The position numbers and the translations under genes are program-made. The notes beneath the pieces are model-generated. The model made no database searches. It was not told the origin of the DNA and was given only the letters and a program-made list of their open reading frames with translations. This document shows positions 25,022 through 36,886 of a stretch of DNA of 64,000 nucleotides, one piece after another. Each line of letters opens with the position of its first letter. The first letter of the stretch is position 1. The DNA is from Galerina marginata (taxonomy: Eukaryota; Basidiomycota; Agaricomycetes; Agaricales; Galerinaceae), in assembly GCA_023014335.1 (NCBI GenBank), contig JAECYW010000007.1:248001-312000 (forward strand), given 5' to 3'.

Positions 25022-27719
25022 TTATTTTTCGATGGCAAATTGTGGGTTAATACCGGGAGAGCTCGGGGGTGTCCAGCGTGCACTTTCTCCGCCATCGTCA
25101 TACGCGTCACCAGATTCGAACTCGTCAAAACTGCGCTTGGATGCCTTGCTGGAAAGAGTGACTGAGCTGTGGTTTGACAGTGCCTTTTCGTTGTCGTCGT
25201 CCCATGTCGTATCGGCCTCCCCTTCTCCGTCCAGGTCTTCTTCCCAACCGTCTTCGAATGGCACAGGGTCGGCCTCAAGCCCCAAAGTATTCGAGGCATT
25301 AGGCCCAATATTCACCTCCTTTTCGCCACTAGCAATATTTTCTGATTTGATTGTTAGACTTCGGGTTAAAAAGATATCGTCAAAGGATGCTTACCAGAGT
25401 CAACAATTCCTTCATCAAGGTTATCAGTCTTTTGGTACGGACATAAATCTTCTTCCTCCAAATTAGCATGGGCATCACCGCCAACGCCTAAGTATTCAAT
25501 GTGAGTGGCGATTGAATATCAGTAAGATCGTATAAGTACAGACCTAACTCGACAGCACCACCGCCTCCAGCTTCTACCAAGGCAGTAGAGTCTGAGCCTT
25601 CCAACTCATCCACTGTACTTTCCACTAGAGCAGGTTAGTCTGCGCATTCACGCCGTGGAATGAGACTTACATGTATCAAGCTTCTCGTCTACCTGCTCTT
25701 CTGCACCGTGAGTTTCCTGGTCGTCGTAATCTTCTGGCGCTTCAAAACCAGGTCTTTCTTCTTCGTCTTGGAAATTATGAAAAGTATCAAAATGCTGCTC
25801 TTCCGAGTACGACTCGTCGTCGATTGACGCCTCTAGAGCCTCCAGAGCAATTGTTTCCTCATTATGATCATCGACATAATCGTTTGATAGAGAATCGACT
25901 GGCTGGTTCACAACTTCGGCGGTAGATGAGCCAACAGAAGGTCTGACGGGAACCACCGGAGAAATGAGATTTAATTTTGTGATGTCGTCCTCCTTTTCTT
26001 CTTCCTGGTTCGCGGTGTCTTCGTCATCCAATGTATCTGCTGGAAGAGGGGGAAGTTCCGGAGCTTCCTCGTAAGATTCAGTTGCGAGAGCGTCGGATGG
26101 CGCTTCGTCATGATGAACATTGGCTTCATTACCTGGCTCCTTGCGGCTTGGCGGTGTCTCGGGTGTATCTACAAGTTCATCTAGAGCGCCATGGACAGGG
26201 TCTTCTTCATAACCTCTTTCAACTTCCTGGGGTTCTAAATGCCCTAATTAAGCCATGAGTAAAAACAACAAATGAGTGTGCTCCACTGTACTGACCTTCA
26301 TGGAATGCTTCTGGCTCGGCAATTGGCTCTGCAGGAATCTCGCCCGATGGCAGCTCCAAATTAAGTCGACTTACTTGCTCCTGGAGGTACTGGTAACGTG
26401 AGATAAACCGTGGAGTCGACACATATAATCTCATCCGAAGTAGACCACTGATCCCAGAGACGTCATGCAGAACATTAAGATCATGGAGGGTGACCTCCCG
26501 TGCATATATATTATCCTATTATAGGGATCGTAAATAAAGACACAAACAAAAGGAAGGAAAATATACATGCCTCGCTAATGATCAGTTGCAAGTCAACGGC
26601 CTCCAATACGAGCTCACTCTCCGACATTTGAAACATGGACTGTAGAAAACCCTCTTCGCGCAAGGCATCGAACACAGCCGAAATAGGTTCATAGTACAAA
26701 GTTGGAAGGTGGTGAAGAACGACATGATCAGATAGATGACTCCTCGAATTTGTTCCCGAAGACGTACTCCAATCCGGGGATTCATTGAAAAAAGAGAAAT
26801 CATATTGGTCCTCAGAAGAAATGGATAACAAGACCGGGGGTGGAGGGTCAATATAAACACCTTCAGAAATTTCATGCGGATCACCGGGTGCGTCGGGGGA
26901 GGCAGAGATAGCTTGGACCTCTATCTGCTCTGCTTGGTTTTCTCGCGCCGGCTCCACGAAATGATCTATGGCAGTATCATCTAGCGGCTCTATCTCGTCG
27001 TGATCTTCAACTGGTTCGCGACCATGCAATTGTTCGATGAGGTCCGTAGGTTGGTTTTCTCCAGGCACAGTGGCAATTTGGGTTGCCGTTGCCGTTGGGT
27101 ACTCGGTCTGAATTTCGCGGTGATTCAAGTGATCGGCTTCAGATTCTTGTACATGAGGGGGGTTGGAAAGCTCCGGAATCGCTAAAACTTCGTTTATTGT
27201 GTCAAACGGCGGTTCGTAGGTTAATGCCTTGCCTCCTACTGGCAAAGCGGAACCGTTTCCTTCAGAGAACTGAAGGCCTTGTGATTCATCCCTTAAATTT
27301 GGAAGGGTTGTCGGTAATCCAGCATGGTCAGAATCTGCATGGTCGAAAGGGGTGAGAGTATCAGAGAGAGGTTCATGTGCATCGAAAGTGACCATGGCAG
27401 GGGAATGGGCTAAGGAGATGTCATATACTTCGACGTCCAGAAGCTCTGCCCCTGATTGCTGGATTTCATCGTCATCTACCATGTCATATTCGACATTAAA
27501 ATGTTCTGCGGAGGATTCCATATCGACCTCAATAGGTTTTTCTTGCGCATAAGTGTCTGTTTTCATGGGTTTGAGTGTGTCATTTTCGGGAATCTTCAAA
27601 GGGCCATCTTCTTCCATCTGGGCCTCGTCTTGGAACCATTGGTCCGAAGAAGAGGGATGCATTTGGATGTCAAGATCGCTTGGGTAGTCGAGCATGGGCA
27701 TATCGTAGGATTCAAGCAT
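25022..27719 (-). CDS. Unrecognised, very acidic, low-complexity protein
   Basis: A first exon from ATG 27719 is open for 402 codons (to about 26520) starting MLESYDMPMLDYPSDLDIQM. It is rich in Glu, Asp, Ser and Pro. A folded-looking segment spans the exon joint near 26520-26570: HLPTLYYEPISAVFDALREE, SELVLEAVDLQLIISEA, then after the intron NIYAREVTLHDLNVLHDVSG and RFISRYQYLQEQVSRLNLEL. Downstream exons are again acidic and end with EDGWEEDLDGEGEADTTWDD and a Ser-rich stretch before the stop at 25022. No signal peptide or membrane segment. The mid-protein segment looks like a conserved domain flanked by disorder; I do not recognise the family. Probably nuclear or chromatin-associated by composition alone, which is weak evidence. 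Divergent from SDA1, 154 bases apart. Confidence 0.6.
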
Positions 27720-27873
27720 GGCGGACGTGCTGTTCGGCTACAAGGCAGTTTATGGCAAGAGTCAAGGAGGGCCAGTGACAACGACGATGTCACAACCCTT
27801 TCTTTATGTAAGCTCTTTTTTTTAGAATACTTAATAAACTCGACCACTACCACGAAAGTTGTCCACAGTTAAC

Positions 27874-30517
27874 ATGGGTCGCGGCGTTCTTCTAACGTCG
27901 AATCTTCCACAACTTCAAAACTTGATCAAACGTGATCCGATCGCCTATAAGGAGGAATTTCTCCAGCAATGGAATCACTACAACAGCATTCGCCAAATAT
28001 TCCGGATAAACCCTGATGAACAGGCCCAACACTACAGAGAGCTGGTTTCTTTTATCTCCCAGGTACACCTCCACTTTTTCTCCGTTCGATTAGTATTTAC
28101 GTCCTACATTTAGGTCGCAACATGTTATCCTCGTGAAACTGCTGAATTTCCCTCTCAAATCTCTTCTCTTCTTCTCGAAAGTTATGGTACACTTTCTCCG
28201 GAAACCCGGAAGACTCTAGTGCAAAATCTAGTGATGTTGCGAAACAAGGACGTTATCTCGTCCATTGAGTATGCCATCTCATTCTCCCTTAGTTCACGCA
28301 GATCATTGATTTGGAGTTTGCAGCTTGTTGAAATCCCTATTTCCGCTTCTTCCTCGTACCTCCTCATCCACCCTTCGTTCTTATATACGAAAGACCATAC
28401 TTACAGATATCAAGGTCTCAAACCTTAGGTCCCAGAACCACAAACTCAATCGCGCAGTTCAGGCGATGCTATTTGGTATGGTGGAGCGAGGAATGGGTGG
28501 AGAAGTCGTTGGGGACAAGGGAAAACTAAGGGCAGCGAACGGCCCGACGAACGACCGTGATGGCCATAACTCCGAAGAAGCAATGTGGGCTGTCGTTTTA
28601 ACCAAGGAACTATGGAGGAAAAGCGTTTGGTTGGTTTGAAATTTTGCCTTGCCTTTATTTAAACTAATGTTGCTCAGGAAAGATGCCAAATCCGTGTCTA
28701 TTGTTGCTCAGGGATGTTTCCATCCTGTGACCAAAGTTCAAAGCGCCTCTCTGCATTTCTTCCTCGGGAGCGAAGAAATGGATGAAGATTCTGACGCGGA
28801 AGAAGTAAATTCTTTCACTTCACCCTACTTTCCCGGTTTGTTTTACTTATTTTCCTCTCAGGATATTGATGTCAAATCTCTGCAACATGTACGCGAGATC
28901 AACAAAAAAACAAGAAGCGCCGATAAAAAGCTGAGGAAGCAACTAAAGACTGCTAAGAAGGTGGATACATTCCATCTATTCAACGTGGATTCCTTTGACT
29001 ATCTCAACAGAAAAAATACAATAAAACACCTTCCTTACCAAACTTTTCTGCCATTCAATTACTCCACGATCCTCAAACATTTGGTGAAAAGCTTTATGAT
29101 ATGCTGAACACTTATGACAAACGCTTCACCCTTGATCACAAAATCCTCATTATGCAACTCCTCTCTCGTGTCATGGGTTCTCACAAGCTGTGTGTCCTCG
29201 GGTTCTACACGTACATCATTAAGTATCTATTCTACCGACAACTACGAGTACCCAGCATTCTCGTCGCCTTGGCCCAGTCGGTCCATGACTTGACCCCTCC
29301 AGATACTGTTACACCCGTCATTCGGAAGCTTTCGCAAGAGTTTGTGCATCCGGGAGTTGCAAGTGAAGTAATCGCTGCCGGTATCAATGCTATACGGGAA
29401 GTTAGTCGTCGACAGCCCTGGGCGATGGAAGAGGACTTGCTTGGGGACTTAGTGGAATATAGAAAGAGTAAAGATAAAGCTGTTACTGCAGCAGCTCGTG
29501 GTTTACTCAAACTGTATCGCGAAGTCAATCCAAGCATACTGAAAAAAAGAGAGAGGGTAAGTCCGAATGATTCTTTACACAAGCTTATGTTGACTTTCTG
29601 TAGGGTAAAGACGCCAGCATGGGATTGGCGAGCGGTAACGTGCCCTTACCTTACGGTCATAGTGCCGAAGCCGCTGTTGACATAGAAGGCCTATCAGTAA
29701 GACCAAATTATATTCCTGTTGAGGTGGTCTCTGATGCTGGTCTCATTGGCTATAGCTTCTCGAGGACCACCTGCAAAAACTTCGAGAAGAAGACGGTGTT
29801 GAAATCAATGAGGGCGATGATGAAGCTATGTGGCAAGGCTGGGATGTCGAGTCCGAGTCCGAGTCCGATGAAGGCGAAGAATGGATCAACGTGGATGATG
29901 ATGCAGATCTTGTTATCAGCGACAGCGAAGATGATGCTCCTGACCGAATGAAAAAGGACACTGAACTGGAACCATCCATTACTCCGCGCATATCCACTTT
30001 GGCAACAACTAAAGTATGATCTTTCCTGACTTGCCATTGGCATACCCGACTCATTTTATCGCAGATTCTCACACCCGCAGATTTTGCTCTTCTCAACGAC
30101 TTGCGCATGAAAGCTGCTGAAAAGGACGTAGAAGCAACCGGAAGCAGCAGGGCTAAACGCAAGCTTGCAGAGCTCGGTGCTGCTCAGAAATCGCGTAATG
30201 CCGAGCAACAAACTCAAGACGAGTTCATTTCTGAAAACGACATCCTTGGGCCTCGCAAAAAGGCCAAAGCTGATTACGCAGAGCGCATGGCTTCGATTCA
30301 GAAAGGTCGCGAAGGTCGTGAGAAGTTTGGTTCTAGGAAGGGCAAGCAGAACAAAGCAATGCCTAGCAGCTCTACGAACAGGGAAAAGGCGAGAAATAAA
30401 CCCATTATGATGGTTCTTAGCAGTGGCGCAGTCAGGGGCAAGAAGAAGGCCTCTCTTAGAGAGAAACAACAAAGACTGAGAGCTCATATTGATAGGGCCA
30501 AAAAAGGAGGGAAATAA
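27874..30517 (+). CDS. SDA1: Ribosome biogenesis / nuclear export protein SDA1
   Basis: Needed for 60S subunit maturation and export and for actin organisation in yeast (family knowledge). ATG 27874 begins [20 protein letters not shown], with [20 protein letters not shown] following, then [20 protein letters not shown], the family's N-terminal domain. Middle exons: [46 protein letters not shown] sequence near 29095-29150. A long exon near 29230-29550 has [20 protein letters not shown] and [20 protein letters not shown]. Near 29820-29910 an acidic stretch leads to the C-terminal SDA1 domain with [20 protein letters not shown] and [20 protein letters not shown]. It ends in a basic tail at TAA 30517. 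A short gap between stop codons (95 bases) separates it from the next gene. Confidence 0.92.
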
Positions 30518-30612
30518 TATGTCGAGCACTTCATTTGTATAGGTATCAGTCAACATAGACACGCTTACGCTACACTGTATGAGAGAGGTATACTGATTTA
30601 TGGGTATCTACA

Positions 30613-31680
30613 TTAATCTAGAACACCATCCCGCCAAATTGCCACACCCATCACAGCTGCGCCGAAACCGAAGATAGGAATAGCAATGCTATACCACAGG
30701 AGGACTGTAAGCACTTGCTTCATATTTTTTGTAAACCAAAGCATTGCAAGTGCAGTAGCGGAATACGCGATTATGACGTCCCACTTCAAAAAGTCCAACA
30801 GATGGAGATTCAGGCCATTCGATGGATGAAGAGGAGATGCCGACGGCAGAAGCAGCATCTTTATCGCAGCAAAATTGTTAAATAAAGGCCATACGGTAGA
30901 GATGTGAACCGAGGACGAAACAACAAAGCACGCGATGTAAAGAACTTGCATCGTACGGTATCCCGATTGAGGATGTCGAGATACTGGTCTGAATTGTAAG
31001 TGCAAAAGCTGGCCAATGGAAACAATGGCGGGATATATTTGCCATATCGCAGTGAGATGTGCATCGGTCATGGTGAGCATGGCCACCGAGGGAATTACTG
31101 CTCCAATGATGACACCGAAGACGATAGCTTCGGCCTCTGCTTGAGCAAACGAACGAATGCTCAGATTGCGACTTTTCTGGGATCCTTCAACGAGAATGAA
31201 AACGAGCCAATATATCGGAATTATGATGGCGACAGTTGCGATTTGCGTAAGAAGACCCCAGATGACTGGATATGCCATAAGACCGTGCCGGCCAGTTCGA
31301 TAGGCCTCCAGCAGAGGAAGCAAGATTAATGGCGCGCCTATCCCAATGGCGTAGGTCAGGAAGGAAAGGGAAGTCGGAGAGTCCATGATATTGTGGAAGA
31401 ATGTGACCAGAGGACACAATGCCTTGTCGAGGGCACTAAGTCCAGTATACTGTATGAGGTATGGGGTTGGGAGTGGGCTGACCGGCTGGCAGTGAGCTCG
31501 TAGTTCCAGGTCCATGCCGGCAGATTTGAAGCGCCCGAATAACATGGAAACTGCAAGGGCAGTCAAACTTGGAAAAACAACGAGAGCCAGCAGACGCCCT
31601 TGAATCGTTTGATTAGGCTGACATTAAAGACCTGCAGTCATGGAATTTAACGTACCTTGGAACCCTGACTTTCCGGACAT
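30613..31680 (-). CDS. Polytopic membrane protein of unknown function
   Basis: ATG 31680 gives MSGKSGFQ; one intron of about 50 bases joins it to GRLLALVVFPSLTALAVSML, the first hydrophobic segment, and the remaining coding sequence is a single long exon. About seven or eight hydrophobic helices are visible: near 31560, 31340-31400 (FLTYAIGIGAPLILLPLLEA), 31200-31280, 31060-31120 (AIVFGVIIGAVIPSVAMLTM), 30990-31040, 30910-30960, 30700-30780 and 30620-30680 (GFGAAVMGVAIW). There are no motifs of a transporter or enzyme that I recognise. Fungal integral membrane proteins of this shape occur in many genomes without assigned function. Unlike its neighbours it has just one intron. Confidence 0.72.
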
Positions 31681-31896
31681 GTTCAGCCCTCAATAAAATG
31701 GCTTGGAATACCCGTGGATGGATGACGGCGTCGGACAGAAGAAGGGAATCGTTGAAAGGTTGAATGCTTCAAGTTGAACCTTTGTATATTCATCGTGACT
31801 CGCAGGAGCTGTCCATCACACAACGTAACACTCATTTTTGTAGTCACGTACCACATTACTTAGCCCACGAGTCTTTCCTCCAGTCTTCGGTCGCCC

Positions 31897-32917
31897 ATGC
31901 CGAAGCCCAAGAAACGAAAGCAACCTATTGTTACAGGCAATTCTAACACCTCAATTGCAGCCCAGTCATGCCGAAACACGATTCGACAATATCATGTACT
32001 CTTAAAGCGCCGTAGACAACTCGAGAATAATTCCGAAGAGCATGATAAATCTTTGAAGGACATCGAGTATCAAATAGAAACCCTAGGCGGCCTTGAGCGC
32101 TACCAGCAACTATCTTCTTTGGGACAACGAGAGGAACGGGGCGGGGGAAGCGAAAAGATTTTTATTGACTGGATGAAAGAATTGAATCTTCATCGCGTCC
32201 ATAGTGGTGACCACAGACTGCGGTGCGCTCCTATTGCCATTGTTTGCTCAGTTATTTCATGCATATGCTTCTAGATTGCTTGAAGTTGGTGCCCTTAAGC
32301 CCGATAACTATCAAACAAGTTCGTCTTGGATTGAATGGACGTCAATAGACCTGCATTCCCGACATCATCGTATAATCCAGCAAGATTTCTTGCTCCTTGA
32401 CCCGATGGAGCATGGCAATAAATGGGACGCGATCAGCCTCAGTCTGGTCCTGAACTTCGTCCCAGTCCCTATTGATAGAGGTCCGACTCTAGCCCGACTA
32501 TTTCTACGTACGACTGAAGGATATTTCTTCGCATTGCACAGGCCACATGCTTCAACTCGCTCACCACATTCTGGTTTCCGGTGGACTTTTGTTTCTCGCC
32601 GTAAGGTCGGCTCTCTGTACTCTTCAATTTCCAAACTTACTTTTACCGTTCTGCAGCTTCCCCTACCATGCGTTGCCAATTCCCGATATCTGACCTTCGA
32701 TAGTCTACGTTCTCTTATGGAATCAATTGGTTTCGTTGAGATGCGGCAAAGGTGGCGGCAAAACGGGAAAATGGGCTATTGGCTTTATCAGAAAATCACT
32801 CCCTCGAAGATGACGCACTCCTTCGGCAAGAAAGTGGTGCTTCGTCAAGGCAATAGGAATAATTTTGCGATTACTCTGAATGCGTCCTCCGCAGACCTTA
32901 TAACTCAGGCCTCGTGA
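31897..32917 (+). CDS. BMT2: 25S rRNA adenine-N1 methyltransferase BMT2
   Basis: SAM-dependent enzyme that makes m1A in 25S rRNA (m1A2142 in yeast; established). ATG 31897 starts MPKPKKRKQPIV, a basic nucleolar-type N-terminus, then RNTIRQYHVLLKRRRQLENN and DIEYQIETLGGLERYQQLSS, a family block. After an intron with donor near 32222 and acceptor near 32272 the frame reads LRLLEVGALKPDNY, the SAM-binding strand and loop, followed by WIEWTSIDLHSRHHRIIQQD and WDAISLSLVLNFVPVPIDRG. Two further introns give HMLQLAHHILVSGGLLFLA joined to LPLPCVANSRYLTFDSL, both BMT2 hallmarks. The protein ends LNASSADLITQAS. Divergent from the membrane-protein gene (216 bases). Confidence 0.9.
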
Positions 32918-33373
32918 TGATGGACATGTCGGATATCAGCAAATATACCATCGCATGCCAGACCGCCTATTGTTTTTCTGGGAATTTGTGCCATCAAATG
33001 GACTGAATTCGCGAAGTATGGCTATCTGTTCCCCACCACTGGCGGAAACAAGTTTAGATTTCTCCCCATCGGACCACTGCAAGTCTTTCATTGAGCCGAG
33101 TCTTGGGAGGAGTACTCGTGGATCATTGACTTGTATGCGTCTAACGAGTGACAGTACTTCCTGCGACTTTACCTTGGTGATTTTCTTATTGTACGAGTCG
33201 TGTATGTATATACATACTTTATTTTATGGATCTTGATCAGTTTCCAACAACCCTGAATCCGGAACTGGCACGAATCTGCGGGCCGGTTGCATTGATGCAA
33301 CCGGAACTTGGTACATAAACCTCCTTGAACTCATTCATCACCGTGTAGTACGCTTTCAGTTCGCGTTGGTATA
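32918..33373. other. Intergenic region between BMT2 and HIBADH
   Basis: 456 bases. A 93-codon open frame at 32955-33236 exists but lacks any recognisable motif and codon pattern, and I treat it as 3' leader or spacer. A short alternating pyrimidine/purine stretch near 33200-33225 (GTATGTATATACATAC) is a near-perfect palindrome. Otherwise nothing seen. Confidence 0.4.
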
Positions 33374-34612
33374 ATGCGACCTTTACCTCGGACTTTCCAC
33401 TCTGCAGTCAATGGATTCTCTCGCAAAAAGAGCACCAGCTTCATTGGCCTTGGCCGAATGGGCTACCAGATGGCTTATAATCTCTTCTCCAAACAATACG
33501 TGCAAGCCAGCGATTCGCGTTTTGTTGTCTGCGACGTGAATCCAGATACCGCGCATTCATTTTGCACAAACTTCGCCAGTAAATACCCCGCTGCGCACAT
33601 CAGTTATGCAGAGACTCCCGAGCAGTGAGTCGTATCCGAATGTCACAGGATTCATATAAACCATGTTTATCCTTACCCATATAATAGGGCAACATTAATG
33701 TCCCATCAAATAATAACCATGCTGCCGTCGTCTCCTGAGGTGCAAAGTGTTTACTCGGGCTCAATTATACCAACGCTGCAGAAATTGCACCAGGACCCAT
33801 CACAGGACACTTTCTGCATAGATTCTACAACTCTAGATGTAGACGTTGCCCGTGAGGTAGCATCCAATGTTGGAAAACTGGGGGCGCAAATGATAGATGC
33901 GCCAGTATCTGGTGGTACGAAATTTTTGTGGTTACGTTGAAAATGCGCAACTATCAATTCCTTGATCATATGCAGGTGTAGCTGGTGCCACTGCTGGTAC
34001 GCTATCGTTCCTGGTTGGTGGGGCTGAAGAATCTTTCGAGATCGCCTTGCCCATGTTGTCCCTTATGGGTCAACGAATCATACACTGTGGACCCTCGGGT
34101 GCGGGATTAGCGGCAAAGATATGTAACAACGTACAGTCGTCTCACTCCTTTGTAAATGTCTCTGGGCTTCAGCAATCCTTTTAGCTGGTACTCGGTGTCG
34201 AGCAAATTGTAGTTGCCGAGGCGATGTTACTGGGTCAAGAACTTGGCCTAAACCCTGCTGTTCTTGCATCCGTGATCAATAGCAGTACAGGGGGTTGTTG
34301 GTCGTCGTCCGTCAACAACCCTGTTCCGTCAGCTCTGCCTGACAAGGCTCCCCCTTGCGAGAGAGATTACGAAGGTGGCTTTGCTACTAGTCTTATGCTG
34401 AAGGTCCGTTTTGCGGTTCATATTTGTGAATGAAACCCAATATTTTGCTGTAGGACATGGGCCTGGCAACCGACGTAGCCCAGCAGCGACGGAGCCCTCT
34501 ACCCCTTGGCGAAGCTGCGAAAACCATATATGCTAAGGTTGTGGAGGAGCGACCAGAGTTATCTAGGAAGGACTTCTCTTCTGTGTATAGATTCTTAAAG
34601 GACAATATGTAA
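33374..34612 (+). CDS. 3-hydroxyisobutyrate dehydrogenase, mitochondrial
   Basis: NAD-dependent oxidation of 3-hydroxyisobutyrate to methylmalonate semialdehyde in valine breakdown (family knowledge). ATG 33374 gives MRPLPRTFHSAVNGFSRKKS, an Arg/Ser-rich mitochondrial presequence, then the Rossmann motif SFIGLGRMGYQMAYNLF. Later blocks: ITMLPSSPEVQSVYSG, FCIDSTTLDVDVAREVA, QMIDAPVSGG joined across an intron to VAGATAGTLSFLVGG, and SGAGLAAKICNN holding the catalytic lysine. C-terminal: VVAEAMLLGQELGLNPAVLA, STGGCWSS, and MLKDMGLATDVAQQ joined across an intron. Stop TAA 34610-34612 overlaps an AATAAA (34611-34616). Five or six introns. Confidence 0.92.
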
Positions 34613-34774
34613 TAAAATGGACATTTCCAATCTTGGAACAGAACGAGCCTTAAATGGATGTTTTGCATCCGATTACATAAACCGCTGATGGATACTGTTG
34701 AAAGTCGACCAGACTTCAAACCAGCTTCGATCTCAACCGTCTCCTTCGTTCACAGGCCAGGCAACAGTGCCAAC

Positions 34775-36557
34775 ATGGCCGCTGACTCTACGAAGCCTTC
34801 TGTTCTGATCTTTGGTCAGTCTTGCCTCCCCGTCCCTAGTCAACTTCTCATTGACCCCTTTCCTAGGCGGTTTGAACACATGTTCTCGGGCTCTGGCTGC
34901 CTTTCTTGTCCCGTTGGACGGGGAGCCCAAGGTTTCCGTATGTTCACGTCTTTTCTAATGTCTCAGTTCTATCTAACTGACCGAGATTTCAGCACCTTCG
35001 GATCGTTGATAAGTACTCAGTGCACCCGGCAACAACGTAAATCTTCTTCATCCTGGAATCACTGCTAGCGAACTTATAGCGTCAACCAGCTACATCGGTC
35101 CTGAGTTCACGAAAGTTCTTGAAAAGCCTGAAACTGAATATCGTCAAGCCAACTTGACCGTTGCAGGTTGGTATGGCCTGTTTACTCACTGCTTCCTTGC
35201 TTACAATGGATCTTTTAGCTACTATTGAATCTGCATTCGATGCACCAACAGGAAAGCCCGATTTCGACTACGTTTTTGATTTTACTGGCGAGGTTAGAAA
35301 CGATCGGAGCGAACTGGTGAGTTTCACTTTTGATTTACAGCGTCTTGATTTAATTTATTCTTCGTCGTCAGATACAAATCAATACTACATTTGCCATCGC
35401 TCGGTTATTAGGCTTAGAGGCTGCGAAACGCAAAGTCAAAGCCTACATCAGGATTCAGCAACCTTTCTACGAAACTTCTGCCAAGCATGCTGCTTTAGAG
35501 ACGGACGACGTGAAGCCCGCTGAGGCTATGGGTATTTGGTGGCATGAATCTATCCGGATGCTGGCTTCGATTGAGGAGTATGTGATATTTTCCATCAATA
35601 AGACTAGTCATTGATAATGTTTTTCAGACTTAATCTCGTTATCCTAAGGATTGGGTTCGTGTATGGGCCTTACACCAATTTTGGTAACAGTAAGCATCAG
35701 CGCCTGGAGTTAAATCGTTTTTGCCAATTCTCCAAAGTTATTTCCGCAATGACAGTGGCCTCTGTATATGGTTATATGAATAAACCTATGAAATCAATGT
35801 GAGTTCTTTGTCACCAATGGAATTATATCAAACCCAACGTCACCCAGGTGGTCTCCGGGCCGTAATCCAACAAATTCGATTCATGTAGAAGATGTCGCAA
35901 GCGGTGCTTGGTGCTGCGCCAACTGGATAGCAGGTATCGATCGAAAAGCTGCAGATAAGTTGGCCGGAGTTCCAATCCCTTTCCACAACGATAAAAGCAA
36001 AGTCAAAGAAGTGGATGGCATGCTTGCCCATGACCGAAATCCTGTAGCACCTTTGTTCAATTTGGTATTATCTCAGTCATGTTGGATGCTTATTCTGGCT
36101 GACTGTTTGGTTTTAGGTCGATGACTCTAAAAGCACCCTTCTCAGCACTGGCAAAACTATTTCTTCCTTCTTCGGCACTACTTTCGAGTTCTTTAATTTG
36201 GTTGAAAGTACTGTTTTCAAGGTGCGCCATGAATTCTGTGTTTCCTAACTGAAGAAGTTCAGTGTTTGGCCTTCCTAGCTGCTCGACGATCTGGAAGACA
36301 TCAATGAGCACCATGTTGAAGGCTGGACCGAGATGCTTCAAAATTCCAACCCTCCCATCGTCAACACTCCCGTATCGGCATATATGGACAAGTATACCCT
36401 GGAGAAACATGTCGTTGGTTTCGATAACTCCAAGATCAAGCAGATTGTTGGCTACAAATTATTACGACCAGAATTCAACCATGCGAACATCAAAGAAATT
36501 ATTGACAAATGGAAAGAAGAAGGCGTGTGGCCAAATGCCACCAGTCCTTCTGCTTAA
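34775..36557 (+). CDS. NAD-dependent epimerase/dehydratase-like (Rossmann) protein
   Basis: ATG 34775 MAADSTKPSVLIFG joins by a 51-base intron to GLNTCSRALAAFLVPLDGEP, a Rossmann start with a relaxed glycine motif. Then LRIVDKYSVHPAT-type sequence, FDYVFDFTGEVRNDRSEL, NTTFAIARLLGLEAAKRKVK with AYIRIQQPFYE, and LNLVILRIGFVYGPYTNFG, the R-x-x-x-V/I-Y-G-P signature of extended SDRs. IHVEDVASGAWCCANW follows, also typical. The C-terminal part carries FFGTTFEFFNLVESTVFK, ISEHHVEGWTEML-like sequence and an acidic end before TAA 36557. The active-site Tyr-x3-Lys is not clear; YETSAK in the third block is a candidate. Substrate unknown; may be a conserved fungal protein with a degenerate active site. 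Confidence 0.72.
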
Positions 36558-36824
36558 GTCAACTTTAAATGATGTTGGTGTTGAAACAATTCCCCAGCGT
36601 GCTGCCAGCATGCCGCCTTTTTTTAATTTCGTCAATGCTTTGCTTTGCAACGCTTTCCCACCTTTTTCATGATGTTTTCTTATATTAATTGTAAATCTTC
36701 AGCGCTTCTCATACATTATTCTGTCGTCGATTTACTGCCGATTTAACCCGTTGTTGGCTTTTTAATACCACAAGTGCTTTACTACTACTACATGACCCTT
36801 ACGTAATATCCTACTTAAACACCT

Positions 36825-36832
36825 GGGCGTTG
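36825..36832. repeat. Left target-site duplication (GGGCGTTG)
   Basis: The eight bases GGGCGTTG stand directly outside the left inverted end and recur in the same orientation at 37794-37801, directly outside the right inverted end. Confidence 0.55.
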
Positions 36833-36886
36833 CAAAAAATCTCGGATCTGGAAATTTCGGCAGTTCGGCAGTTCGACGAATGATCG
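36833..36886 (+). repeat. Left terminal inverted repeat
   Basis: Contains CTGGAAATTTCGGCAGTTCG and then CGACGAATGATCG. Against the reverse complement of 37732-37793 I count about 43 of 54 aligned bases identical, with one 8-base gap (the right copy carries TCGGCGAA extra). The central part from CTGGAAATTTCG to TTCGACGAA is best conserved. Confidence 0.6.

Noticed and set aside
30056..30562. 168-codon frame opposite the SDA1 C-terminal region
   Set aside because: It runs antisense to a clear conserved SDA1 exon and has no family signal.
33200..33225. Palindromic GTATGTATATACATAC near 33203-33218
   Set aside because: Low-complexity TA-rich palindromes are common in intergenic fungal DNA; no link to a terminator or binding site can be supported.
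30613..36557. Possible biosynthetic gene cluster from membrane protein, methyltransferase, dehydrogenase and epimerase neighbours
   Set aside because: The methyltransferase is the rRNA enzyme BMT2 and the dehydrogenase is the valine-pathway HIBADH; no backbone enzyme (PKS, NRPS, terpene synthase) is present.
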